Assembly: GCA_004195335.1 (NCBI GenBank)
Contig: SDWK01000595.1
Location: 1 to 11,016, forward strand
Length of the DNA stretch: 11,016 bases
Reading direction: 5' to 3'
Source: Shewanella sp.
GTDB lineage: Bacteria; Pseudomonadota; Gammaproteobacteria; Enterobacterales; Shewanellaceae
A model generated the notes under the pieces. It made no database searches and was not told the origin of the DNA. It worked only from the letters and a program-made list of their open reading frames with translations. A program made the translations under genes and the position numbers. This document shows, piece by piece, positions 1-7,341 of the stretch (within the stretch, counting starts at the first letter, position 1; every line of letters begins with the position of its first letter).

Positions 1-2992
1 GGGTAACAAAGGTCGCAAATGCCATGCCGAAGAAGACGACGGTACCCACGGCGATGCGGCTCTCTGAACCTGCACCGGTCGACATAATCAGCGGTACCGC
101 GCCTATCAAGGTCGTAAATGCGGTCATCAGAATAGGACGTAATCTACGGGCCGATGCATCGATAATCGCCTGCTCCAGCTCTACCCCTCTGTCCCTCAGC
201 TGATTAGCAAATTCGACAATCAAGATACCATTCTTGGTGACCATACCGATCAACATGATCATGCCTATCTGACTGTAGATATTGAGGCCCTGGCCGGTTA
301 AGAATAACCCCAGGAATCCACCGAAGACTCCCATAGGCACGGTAAACATCACCACCATAGGGTTAATAAAGCTCTCGAACTGCGCCGCTAACACTAAGTA
401 TGCCACCAGCAAGGCCAAGCCAAACACCATCAGTACGCTACTCTGATTCTCTTTAAAATCTTTCGATTCACCGGTATAGCTGACCGAAATATCGCTGGGT
501 AAGATGTCTATTGCCGTTTCATCGAGAAAATCGAGCGCCTCCCCTAAGGTATAACCTTCACCTAAGTTAGCCTTCAGAGTGATCGATTTCTGCTTATTGG
601 TGTGACTGAGCTTATGGGCTGAAGCCACCTCTTCGATATGCGTTATCGAGTCTAAGGTGATTAACTCCCCCTTAGCCGAACGCATATAGATCTGACTGAG
701 ATCCGCCATGCTATTGAAACTGTTCTCATCGCCTCTGAGGTAGACATCGTATTCTTCGCCACGCTCGACAAAGGTAGTTTCACTGCGACCGCCTAACATC
801 ACCTCTAAGGTTTCGGACACCTCTGATACACTGATCCCAAGCTCAGCCGCACGCTCCCTATCGACACTCACCACCAGCTCTGGCGTGGTTTCGGCATAGT
901 CCAAATCGGCTCCTTCTAGCATAGGGCTGTTTATCGCCTCCTCTTGCAAAACTTCGGCCCATTTGAACAACTCTTTATAATCGGAGCCACCAATCACAAA
1001 CTGCACCGGCTCGCTGGATTGTCCTCTAAAACCAGGCAACATAGGTCGCACCATCACATCGGGGATCCCCTGCAGTGCTTTAGACACGATCCCCAACGCC
1101 TGCTGAGCATTAACGTCTCTATCTTCCCAATCTTCGAGCTGCATGATCACAAAGCCTGTCTGATCGCCGGCTCGTCCACCGAAGGCGGGGGCTTGCACGC
1201 TGAAAGACTTAATAACACCTTTACCTAACAAGGGCATAAGCCTCTGCTCTACGATATCCATATTGGCGGTCATACGGTTATAACTGGTTCCCTCCGCCCC
1301 CTTAACGAAGGCGAAGATAACGCCCCTGTCTTCCTGAGGCGCCAACTGAGAAGGAACGCTCTGCATCAACACACCACTGCCTATAATACAAAGCAGAATA
1401 ACCACCGGGGCGATAAAACGAAAACGTACGGCTTTGGCCACTAACACCCGATAAACACGTTCAAGTTGGCTAAATTTCCCTTCGATCCATAAGTTGAATC
1501 GATTAGGCTTGACGTTGGCCTTAAGCATCTTGCTCCCCAATACCGGCGTCAATGTCAGTGCGACTATCGATGAGAAGATCACCGACATAGCCAACATGAC
1601 GGAAAACTCGGTAAACAGGCGCCCCACCATTCCCTCCATAAACGAGATTGGCAGAAACACCATCACCAATACCGCTGTGGTTGCCACAACTGCGAAGCCC
1701 ACTTCACGGGTTCCCTTATATGCTGCCAGCAATGGTTCTTCGCCTTTCTCAATGTGATGAAAAATATTCTCCACCACCACTATCGCATCATCGACCACCA
1801 AGCCAATAGAGAGGATCAAGGCCATCAGGGTCAGAAGGTTAATGGAGAAGCCGAAGAAGTTGGCTGCGATAAAAGCTGAGATCAATGAAACCGGTACCGT
1901 TACCGCCGGAATAAGCGTCGCACGTGCCTGACCGATAAAGATATACAGGACTAATACCACGAGCCCACCCGTGATAAACAGCGTGTTATAGACCTCAGTG
2001 ATTGAACGGTCGATAAATACCGTTGAGTCATAATCGACCGCCAGCTGAGTTCCCTTTGGCAGGAATTGCTGGATCCGTTCAACCTCTTTATGAGCGGCTT
2101 TCGCCACCTCAAGCGGATTGGCATCGGACTGGGCGATAATCCCCAGACTTAAGTTAGGTACGCCGTCACTCTTAAAGGTCGAATTTTCATTTTCTGCACC
2201 GATAAATACCGAGGCCACCTCTTTAAGGTAAATGGGCGTGCCATCGCTGGCCGTTCGTACGACCAAATAGTCAAAGTCTTCAGGATGATAATAGAGACGT
2301 GCGGTTCTCACCGTCATCACAGTGGTGTCATTACGGACCTCACCACCCGGCGTTTCCACATTCTCAGTTTTCAAGCTAGCGATGATATCGGCAGTGGTCA
2401 CATTTCGCCCCGCCATCAACTCAGGCTTTAACTGAACATACATCACCTTATACAAACCACCGGAGATGCTCACCGAACTGACCCCGGTGATCAGATTAAA
2501 CCTGTCTTCCAATACCCGCTGGGCGTAATCGGTTAGCTGGGTTCGGTCCATCACAGAGGAGCTTAGATTGATATAAACCGAAGGCTCTCCAGAGCCATTA
2601 TCTTTCGAAACGATAGGGTCGTTCGCCTCATCGGGCAAACGGCGTTGGGCGCGGGCTACCGCATCACGAACGTCACTCACACCTTCGGTAAGATCCCAAT
2701 CCAGATCGAAGGTGATGGTAATACGTGACATACCATTTCGGGTCACAGAGGTGATCTCATCGATACCACTGATACCGGTAAGTTCATCTTCCAGTGACGT
2801 GGTGATCTGACTCTCCATGATGGTCGCCGAAGCACCTTCATAGGTCGTCATGACCGTGACTACCGGATTTTCAACGTCGGGCATTTCACGTACGGCTAAT
2901 TTTGAAAACGACACAGCGCCAAACACACAAAGAAGTAAACTTAAAACAATCGCGACAACGGGGCGCTTAACCGAGATATCTGAAATCAACAT
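1..2992 (-). CDS. RND (HAE1-type) efflux pump, inner-membrane permease subunit (3' end outside window)
   Basis: This is a proton-driven resistance-nodulation-division transporter of the inner membrane, which would export drugs or other amphiphiles through a tripartite complex. About 997 codons are present. Family members are usually 1010-1050 residues, so only the tail after the last membrane helix is missing at the left edge. Translation of the reverse strand starts MLISDISVKRPVVAIVL, the usual TM1 entry. A TM4 segment reads GLVVDDAIVVVEN, with the proton-relay aspartates at about residues 401 and 402. A TM10 segment reads MVTKNGILIVEF, with the conserved lysine near residue 920. RLRPILMTAF follows as expected. 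The ATG at 2992 shares one base with the TAA of the adaptor gene (TAATG), which implies translational coupling. No outer-membrane channel gene is visible, so a TolC-like protein encoded elsewhere is inferred. Substrate range cannot be read from sequence. Family assignment is very secure. Confidence 0.96.
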   Translation of the reverse strand, partial: MLISDISVKRPVVAIVLSLLLCVFGAVSFSKLAVREMPDVENPVVTVMTTYEGASATIMESQITTSLEDELTGISGIDEITSVTRNGMSRITITFDLDWDLTEGVSDVRDAVARAQRRLPDEANDPIVSKDNGSGEPSVYINLSSSVMDRTQLTDYAQRVLEDRFNLITGVSSVSISGGLYKVMYVQLKPELMAGRNVTTADIIASLKTENVETPGGEVRNDTTVMTVRTARLYYHPEDFDYLVVRTASDGTPIYLKEVASVFIGAENENSTFKSDGVPNLSLGIIAQSDANPLEVAKAAHKEVERIQQFLPKGTQLAVDYDSTVFIDRSITEVYNTLFITGGLVVLVLYIFIGQARATLIPAVTVPVSLISAFIAANFFGFSINLLTLMALILSIGLVVDDAIVVVENIFHHIEKGEEPLLAAYKGTREVGFAVVATTAVLVMVFLPISFMEGMVGRLFTEFSVMLAMSVIFSSIVALTLTPVLGSKMLKANVKPNRFNLWIEGKFSQLERVYRVLVAKAVRFRFIAPVVILLCIIGSGVLMQSVPSQLAPQEDRGVIFAFVKGAEGTSYNRMTANMDIVEQRLMPLLGKGVIKSFSVQAPAFGGRAGDQTGFVIMQLEDWEDRDVNAQQALGIVSKALQGIPDVMVRPMLPGFRGQSSEPVQFVIGGSDYKELFKWAEVLQEEAINSPMLEGADLDYAETTPELVVSVDRERAAELGISVSEVSETLEVMLGGRSETTFVERGEEYDVYLRGDENSFNSMADLSQIYMRSAKGELITLDSITHIEEVASAHKLSHTNKQKSITLKANLGEGYTLGEALDFLDETAIDILPSDISVSYTGESKDFKENQSSVLMVFGLALLVAYLVLAAQFESFINPMVVMFTVPMGVFGGFLGLFLTGQGLNIYSQIGMIMLIGMVTKNGILIVEFANQLRDRGVELEQAIIDASARRLRPILMTAFTTLIGAVPLIMSTGAGSESRIAVGTVVFFGMAFATFVT

Positions 2993-4107
2993 TAACTTCT
3001 GTCTCCCGCGCTCACGTTTAATTTTTCATCTGCTGATGCCAATTGTTCAGAAAGGTCGTTGACCTTAAGACCATCGCGCATATTGACCAGCCCCTGAATA
3101 ACAATGCGCTCTCCCACCGCGACCCCCTCAGAGATCATAACTTCATCCTGAATTCTTGCGCCAAGTGTTACTTGAGTTCGTTTGGCAAGATTGTCCGCGC
3201 CGATAACGTACACGAAGCGCTTGGTGCCAGAATACTCGATGGCTTGAACTGGGATAACGGGTTCCGATACTGCCGGGAAGCCTAGGCTAGCCGACATCAA
3301 CATGCCAGGCTTGAGCTTATGGCCTTGATTATGAGATTGATTTTCAAAGTTAACTCTAACCTTCAAGTTCAATGTTTCCTGATTGATACGCGTATCGATA
3401 GCCACTAACTCACCGGTAAAGAGATCACCAGGCCAGGCGCGATTCGTCGCCGTTACTGTCATTCCTACACTTAACATAGACAGGTAATTTTCCGGAACCT
3501 GAAGATCGAGTCTCATCAAAGACAGGTCATCGAGCGACAATAACTCACTTCCGGCGGTAACCATCTTACCTAAGCTGAAATCGAGTAAACCCGCGGTTCC
3601 AGAAAACGGGGCTTTGATATAATGAAAATCGAGTTCAGCTTGTGCAGCGGCGAGTCTGGCCGTTGCAATATCGACACTGGCCTTCTGTGCATCAATTTCG
3701 GTTTGGGTGATCGCACTTTGACTGATCAGTTTTTGAAACTCTTTAAGCTTACGTTTTTCATCGAAGAGATAGGCTTTCGCCTCGGCAACATTCGCCTGAG
3801 GCTTAGCATCTTCGAGTTGGATCAGCAGTTGTCCCGCTTTGATCTCTTGATTGGCCGTGACGTTAATGACTTTAATTTTTCCTGCCATTTCCGGGGCGAT
3901 AAATACCGATTTGTCCGCTGCCAACTTTCCTATTAAGGCAATTTTTTGAGAAAGCATATGTTGCTCGACTACGCCAGTGACCACTGGTACCACTCTTGGG
4001 GCGCGAGTAGATTTATCCCCAGGCTTCTTCGCCTGCGTGAAACTGCTAAATGAAGCAATAGCGGCGAATAACAAAATAATAGGGAGTAAGATCAGACGTT
4101 TTTTCAT
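2992..4107 (-). CDS. RND efflux periplasmic adaptor (membrane fusion protein)
   Basis: This adaptor would link the inner-membrane RND pump to an outer-membrane channel. The 371-residue protein opens with a basic MKKR and a hydrophobic stretch (residues 5-25) ending FTQA, a signal peptide or single N-terminal anchor. No lipobox cysteine is present. The two halves of the barrel-sandwich (lipoyl-like) domain lie at about 66-102 (IAPEMAGKI...) and 158-192 (IKAPFSGTAG...). They flank an alpha-helical hairpin at about 103-157 rich in Ala, Glu, Lys and Gln. A beta-barrel domain (195-280) and a membrane-proximal domain (281-345) follow. Length and order are normal for the HlyD/AcrA-type family. It is the first gene of the operon, and its stop codon overlaps the pump start. 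The ribosome binding site is weak (an AAAGAA stretch), but ATG 4107 precedes the expected signal peptide. Regulation may involve the CpxR-like box upstream. Confidence 0.95.
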   Translation of the reverse strand: MKKRLILLPIILLFAAIASFSSFTQAKKPGDKSTRAPRVVPVVTGVVEQHMLSQKIALIGKLAADKSVFIAPEMAGKIKVINVTANQEIKAGQLLIQLEDAKPQANVAEAKAYLFDEKRKLKEFQKLISQSAITQTEIDAQKASVDIATARLAAAQAELDFHYIKAPFSGTAGLLDFSLGKMVTAGSELLSLDDLSLMRLDLQVPENYLSMLSVGMTVTATNRAWPGDLFTGELVAIDTRINQETLNLKVRVNFENQSHNQGHKLKPGMLMSASLGFPAVSEPVIPVQAIEYSGTKRFVYVIGADNLAKRTQVTLGARIQDEVMISEGVAVGERIVIQGLVNMRDGLKVNDLSEQLASADEKLNVSAGDRS

Positions 4108-4146
4108 CGAGTAATTCTTTTATTGCTGATTAAATTAGTTGCCACT

Positions 4147-4189
4147 ATTTTAAAGAAAAATCAGGCTTTGTAGGGTAAAGCTGTGTAAA
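4147..4189 (-). promoter_or_regulatory. Candidate efflux-operon promoter with a CpxR-type box
   Basis: The plus strand reads GTAAA (4175-4179), five bases, GTAAA (4185-4189), which matches the known CpxR consensus GTAAA-N5-GTAAA exactly. On the minus strand a TAAAAT -10 at 4152-4147 would place the transcription start near 4140. The box is then centred about 42 bp upstream, a usual place for an activator of this class. No good -35 is visible, which fits an activator-dependent promoter. CpxR control of RND pumps is established in E. coli and Vibrio cholerae; its operation here is inference. The box lies in reverse orientation relative to the gene. Confidence 0.5.
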
Positions 4190-4223
4190 GCTGCGCAAAT
4201 GATAAGATGATTTTGGCGGGAAT

Positions 4224-4244
4224 CTTGTAACAACTCATTACAAG
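4224..4244. promoter_or_regulatory. Perfect 7-bp inverted repeat, candidate operator
   Basis: CTTGTAA and TTACAAG are separated by seven bases. This dyad of 21 bp has half-site centres about 14 bp apart, a spacing used by some dimeric regulators. It lies about 85-105 bp upstream of the predicted efflux start point. It resembles a TyrR box but the internal spacing is one base short, so no regulator is named. Confidence 0.35.
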
Positions 4245-4328
4245 CAACACAAGACAAACTAGGTACTTACTTCAGTTCAAACACAAGCCAAAACCTGTAA
4301 CATACGATGCTAAATGTTAGTTGGGTTG

Positions 4329-4368
4329 AATGGTGAGTTGAGCTTAAAAAATTTGGCACCATTAAGCT
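4329..4368. repeat. Two overlapping inverted repeats upstream of the acetyltransferase gene
   Basis: AATGGTG (4329-4335) pairs with CACCATT (4357-4363), and AGCTTAA (4341-4347) pairs with TTAAGCT (4362-4368). The right arms share two bases and the arms interleave, so the two stems could not form fully together. The second stem is followed by TTTT, like a weak terminator or attenuator. The stems are AT-rich and their function is unknown. Confidence 0.3.
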
Positions 4369-4423
4369 TTTAGCCGATATCTGGTAATCTTCATGGTGAG
4401 GAAGTTAGCCTTAAGGACCCACA

Positions 4424-4861
4424 TTGAAACTTTGCTGGTTAAACACAGACAACAGATCCGAAGCCTATATTTTCTATAAGCGTTTTCTCCCCTATGCCCG
4501 ACTGAGTAAAAAAGAGCAAGTCGGCGTTTTATTTACTCTCAAAAATGAAGATGAACGGCAAGAAGTTATCGCGGCCATCAGGCTAAGACCGATTGGCAGT
4601 TTCACGCTTCTCACCGGCATGCTTGTGCATCCGGATTATCGAGAGCAAGGTTTAGCTCATCAAATCATGGCATCGCTGGCAGGCATATTTGAAAACAACA
4701 AAACGTTTCTTTTCTCACTCCCCTCTCTGACCCGCTTTTATCAACAGCACCAGTTCATTCAAACAGAAGATGTGCCCAATGATATTTTGCAACTTTTTTC
4801 AAAATACCAACGACAGGGAAAGGAGTTAGTCTTGATGAAATTCAGTGATGAAATTCAATAA
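4424..4861 (+). CDS. GNAT-family N-acetyltransferase
   Basis: This is a 145-residue cytosolic acetyltransferase that would transfer an acetyl group from acetyl-CoA to an amine or amino acid. The substrate is unknown. The acetyl-CoA motif A is seen at residues 65-81 (GMLVHPDYREQGLAHQI), with the R/Q-x-x-G-x-A phosphate-binding signature in REQGLA. A C-terminal FYQQHQFI segment (105-112) matches the usual aromatic helix near the end of GNAT folds. The start is TTG at 4424, chosen because AAGGA at 4413-4417 lies six bases upstream and no in-frame ATG fits. The gene stands alone, divergent from the efflux operon and separated from the next gene by about 180 bp. Length is at the short end but complete for GNAT proteins. 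Confidence 0.85.
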   Translation: MKLCWLNTDNRSEAYIFYKRFLPYARLSKKEQVGVLFTLKNEDERQEVIAAIRLRPIGSFTLLTGMLVHPDYREQGLAHQIMASLAGIFENNKTFLFSLPSLTRFYQQHQFIQTEDVPNDILQLFSKYQRQGKELVLMKFSDEIQ

Positions 4862-4927
4862 TGTCGGTAAACTGTCGTTTGTTAACGACTGCCACTCAAA
4901 AGGTTAATGTTTAGTTGTTTTTTCCTG

Positions 4928-4936
4928 TGATACGAT
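4928..4936 (+). promoter_or_regulatory. Extended -10 promoter for the sulfotransferase/hydroxylase pair
   Basis: TGATACGAT is a TG-n-TACGAT extended -10 element. Such elements need little -35 contact, and the -35 here (TGTTTA, 17 bp upstream) is indeed poor. Transcription would begin near 4943, leaving a leader of about 100 nt before the TTG start at 5045. Confidence 0.45.
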
Positions 4937-4944
4937 TAACGTAA

Positions 4945-5038
4945 ATGCCTTCGCAGCACAGACCCAGTAGGGTTAAGCCGTTGGGTAAAGTAATCATGCC
5001 AGAGCCTGTATGGCAGGCCCATTTCATCTCGAAGGTGT
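4945..5038 (+). promoter_or_regulatory. Structured mRNA leader that could hide the sulfotransferase ribosome binding site
   Basis: Bases 4945-4953 (ATGCCTTCG) can pair with 5030-5038 (CGAAGGTGT) in nine pairs, two of them G-U. The 3' arm contains the GAAGGTG Shine-Dalgarno sequence used by the TTG start at 5045. Inside this outer stem are hairpins GACCC/GGGTT (4961-4974, loop AGTA) and GCCTG/CAGGC (5004-5018, loop TATGG). Competing pairings also exist, for example ACCCA 4962-4966 with TGGGT 4982-4986. The arrangement, a closed multibranch fold burying the ribosome site and starting at the predicted transcription start, resembles a translational switch. I do not recognise a known riboswitch class. 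The pairings are read directly; the regulatory role is inference. Confidence 0.35.
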
Positions 5039-5044
5039 TTCATC

Positions 5045-6055
5045 TTGAACAATCATTGTTTTGACCGACCAATCATCATCTTGTCAGCTCCGCGCTCAGG
5101 CAGCACCTTACTGTTCGAAATTCTCTCTAAGAGCCGTTCACTATGGACCATTGGAGGAGAGAGTCATGCCATTATAGAAGGACATAAACAGCTTAATATT
5201 ACCTCTAAAAACTTCGATTCTAATGCGCTCATCGACAACGATTGGACTGAAGAGCTGCATAGTTCCTTACGTCAGGGGTTTAAAGAGCAGTTACGTGATA
5301 GTAAGGATAACAAGTACACGGATGAGATTGGGCCTATCCGATTTTTAGAGAAAACACCTAAAAACAGCCTGCGTATCGACTTTCTCAATAAAATTTTCCC
5401 CGACGCTCTCTTTATCTATCTGATTAGAGAACCCAAGGAAAATATCAGTAGCATAATGCAAGCATGGAGATCGGGCCGCTTTCGAACCTATCCTATGCTT
5501 CCGGGATGGGGTGGGGATTGGTCGCTGTTACTGCCCCCAAACTGGCGTACGCTTAAAGGACAACCGCTTGGAAATGTTGCCGCATTCCAATGGCAACAGG
5601 CGAATGAATCAATTATGAATTCTCTGTCCAAGCTCCCCGATGAAAGATGGCATATGCTCTCTTACAGGGACCTCATCGACTCCCCTTATGAAACCGTCTC
5701 ATCCTTGACCGAGTTCTGCCAGATCCCATTCGATGATGAGTTAAAAAAAATCTGTGGCGACGCACTCCCCTATTCTAGATACACAGTTTCGCCCCCCGCG
5801 ACAAATAAGTGGCTAGAAAACTATCATGCAATAAAAAGCACATGGCCAGCTCTACAACCTTGCATAGATAAAATGAATAACCACTTAATTAAATTCAGGC
5901 TCGAACCGTTGGATAAAGAGTGGCCAGATAATCAAGCCCCTTCAGTTTCATTATCGAAGGAGGACGAGACTTCATTTGCAGGAGTATCCAGAAACTCTCC
6001 CTGTCCGTGTGGCTCACAGAAGCGATTCAAGCATTGCCATGGCCTAGCCCGTTAA
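5045..6055 (+). CDS. PAPS-dependent sulfotransferase with C-terminal SEC-C zinc-binding motif
   Basis: This 336-residue cytosolic enzyme would transfer sulfate from PAPS to a hydroxyl or amine acceptor that is not known. The 5'-phosphosulfate loop is SAPRSGSTLLFEIL (residues 14-27). A likely active-site strand reads FLEKTPKNS (100-108), and the 3'-phosphate motif lies in FIYLIREPKENISSI (123-137). This pattern fits the Sulfotransfer_3-type family. The last 20 residues form a SEC-C motif: SRNSPCPCG, then C331 and H332, giving Zn ligands C320, C322, C331 and H332 as at the end of SecA. A polar linker (about 290-314) joins the two parts. The start is TTG at 5045 because GAAGGTG at 5031-5037 lies seven bases upstream and an in-frame stop at 4991 leaves no ATG. 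The next gene carries the same tail, so the two products probably share a docking partner. SEC-C in SecA binds SecB and ribosomes; applying this here is inference. Confidence 0.9.
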   Translation: MNNHCFDRPIIILSAPRSGSTLLFEILSKSRSLWTIGGESHAIIEGHKQLNITSKNFDSNALIDNDWTEELHSSLRQGFKEQLRDSKDNKYTDEIGPIRFLEKTPKNSLRIDFLNKIFPDALFIYLIREPKENISSIMQAWRSGRFRTYPMLPGWGGDWSLLLPPNWRTLKGQPLGNVAAFQWQQANESIMNSLSKLPDERWHMLSYRDLIDSPYETVSSLTEFCQIPFDDELKKICGDALPYSRYTVSPPATNKWLENYHAIKSTWPALQPCIDKMNNHLIKFRLEPLDKEWPDNQAPSVSLSKEDETSFAGVSRNSPCPCGSQKRFKHCHGLAR

Positions 6056-6163
6056 TACTGATCTGTGAATTTTAGCCCGGTAATTTCACCCCGAAAATAC
6101 TGGCTCACGAGTATTGACCGAGAAACAGATAATAATAAGTCATCACCCATTAGGATGCCCGAA

Positions 6164-7267
6164 ATGCAGTTGGAAAATGAGTTTTACAAATTACCTTTAA
6201 CCTTCGACATTGAGCAATTAAGGAGAGAGGTTCTACGATTCGATGAAAGCGATTGGGCCCCTCACCATGAACATTTCGAAGGCAACTCTGCGATCCCATT
6301 AATTTCGGTGGGAGGCGGGTTTAATAATGAGTTCAAAGGTGAAATGAAGCAGACGCCGGCACTGGAGGCGAGTCCTTATATTCAACAGGTGATAGCTTCT
6401 TTCGGCGAAGTCGTCGGCCGCTCTAGGTTAATGCGGTTAGCGCCAGGCTGTGAAGTCCCACTGCATTGTGATATCAATTATCACTGGCATAAACGAGTCA
6501 GGATCCACATACCTATCGTCACCGAAGAAAACGTCATTTTTCATTGCGGCGACAAACAAACCCATATGGCGGCAGGAGATTGTTGGATTTTCGATTCATG
6601 GAAACATCATAAGGTTGTCAATAACAGTGACTGCCTTAGAGTACACCTGGTCATCGATATTATTGGTTCGAGTCGTTTCTGGTCTATGATCAGAGACCGT
6701 TCAATACCTTCAGGCTCGATATTGCCCCCTCCGACTCCCAGTCATTTTCTGGCATATTCTAATGACATGCTACCCGAATTAAAAACTGAAAATTTTAACT
6801 TCCCCATCATCATGACGCCGAGTGAAATTGAAAGTTTAACCAATGAGCTCGCTTCCCAAATCATGGAGTATTCATCCAATAATGGGGGATCAGCACAAGA
6901 GTTTATCCGAATCATTAAAGACTTCAGCTTAGACTGGCAAGAGTTATGGTCGCGATTTGCAGCGAATAAAGAAGGTTGGCCCTTCTATCACCAATTAAGA
7001 CAACGCACATTAGAGCGGGCTTCTGTTTTTGAAAAGACGGTTTTGGTCAATGGACAAACCTCGGCCATGAAAGTCTTAATTCATCTCATTGTCGCTCCCT
7101 CTATGAGCACTGAACTTGCCGAAGTTCGTCCTTCCACTGTGGTCGCTGGTGCTGAGAAAAGAACTGAAATAAATAGCCAAAAACCTGCAAAATCAATGAG
7201 CAGAAACAGCCCCTGCCACTGTGGTTCGGGTGAGAAGTTCAAACATTGTCATGGAAAAATGAGTTAA
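6164..7267 (+). CDS. Aspartyl/asparaginyl beta-hydroxylase-family Fe(II)/2-oxoglutarate dioxygenase with SEC-C tail
   Basis: This would hydroxylate an Asp/Asn or related residue of a protein or peptide, using Fe(II), O2 and 2-oxoglutarate. Numbered from ATG 6164 (367 residues), the double-stranded beta-helix core spans about 80-168. It has H101-x-D103, RIHIPI (113-118), FDSWKHHKVVNNS (143-155) and RVHLVID (159-165), as expected for the Asp_Arg_Hydrox family. Residues about 205-315 form an extra, mostly helical-looking region (LDWQELW, GWPFYHQLRQ) that I cannot assign. The C-terminus is a SEC-C motif (SRNSPCHCG...KHCHG) with C351, C353, C362 and H363, near-identical to that of the upstream sulfotransferase. 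ATG 6164 is preferred for its AGGA at 6152-6155, eight bases upstream. An in-frame GTG at 6065 would add 33 residues and leave nine bases after the preceding stop, but it has no ribosome site. The gene is in one operon with the sulfotransferase. Confidence 0.9.
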   Translation: MQLENEFYKLPLTFDIEQLRREVLRFDESDWAPHHEHFEGNSAIPLISVGGGFNNEFKGEMKQTPALEASPYIQQVIASFGEVVGRSRLMRLAPGCEVPLHCDINYHWHKRVRIHIPIVTEENVIFHCGDKQTHMAAGDCWIFDSWKHHKVVNNSDCLRVHLVIDIIGSSRFWSMIRDRSIPSGSILPPPTPSHFLAYSNDMLPELKTENFNFPIIMTPSEIESLTNELASQIMEYSSNNGGSAQEFIRIIKDFSLDWQELWSRFAANKEGWPFYHQLRQRTLERASVFEKTVLVNGQTSAMKVLIHLIVAPSMSTELAEVRPSTVVAGAEKRTEINSQKPAKSMSRNSPCHCGSGEKFKHCHGKMS

Positions 7268-7285
7268 TCATAGGCTCGATGCGTC

Positions 7286-7330
7286 ACTGCTGCGAAAAAT
7301 AGATTCTGACCTAAAATCGCAGCAGTTTTC
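7286..7330 (+). terminator. Intrinsic terminator of the sulfotransferase/hydroxylase operon
   Basis: ACTGCTGCGA (7286-7295) and TCGCAGCAGT (7317-7326) form a perfect 10-bp GC-rich stem with a 21-base loop, followed by TTTTC. It lies about 20 bp after the hydroxylase stop, between convergent genes. On the minus strand no T-run follows, so it would terminate mainly the plus-strand operon. Confidence 0.7.
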
Positions 7331-7341
7331 TCGGTAGTAAG

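Larger units (their letters stand above)
4108..4423. other. 316-bp divergent intergenic region between the efflux operon and the acetyltransferase gene
   Basis: No gene was found here on either strand. The left part holds a plausible promoter for the efflux operon, with a TAAAAT-like -10 on the minus strand at 4152-4147, and a CpxR-type direct repeat. Further right are a perfect inverted repeat (4224-4244) and two overlapping inverted repeats (4329-4368) ahead of the acetyltransferase gene. The promoter of the acetyltransferase gene could not be fixed; no pair of good -35 and -10 boxes stands out. Confidence 0.6.

Noticed and set aside
944..1757. Plus-strand ORFs of 94 and 87 codons
   Set aside because: They lie fully inside the RND pump gene on the opposite strand, whose protein has clear family motifs. 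These ORFs have low-complexity or unrecognisable translations.
2850..3936. Plus-strand ORFs of 70, 80 and 104 codons
   Set aside because: They are antisense shadows of the pump and adaptor genes and have no motif of their own.
4224..4244. TyrR box
   Set aside because: TyrR boxes are TGTAAA-N6-TTTACA. Here the half-sites differ at the inner base and the spacing is one base short.
4874..4889. GTCGTT-TGTT-AACGAC hairpin after the acetyltransferase as a terminator
   Set aside because: The six-base stem is perfect, but no T-run follows it. The later T-run (4916-4923) has no stem next to it.
4945..5038. Known riboswitch (c-di-GMP, glycine, TPP, cobalamin, SAM types) in the sulfotransferase leader
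   Set aside because: The conserved core sequences of these classes, as far as I can recall them, are not present. A covariance-model search would settle it.
6450..6689. Plus-strand 79-codon ORF
   Set aside because: It overlaps the catalytic core of the hydroxylase in another frame, and the core motifs show which frame is real.
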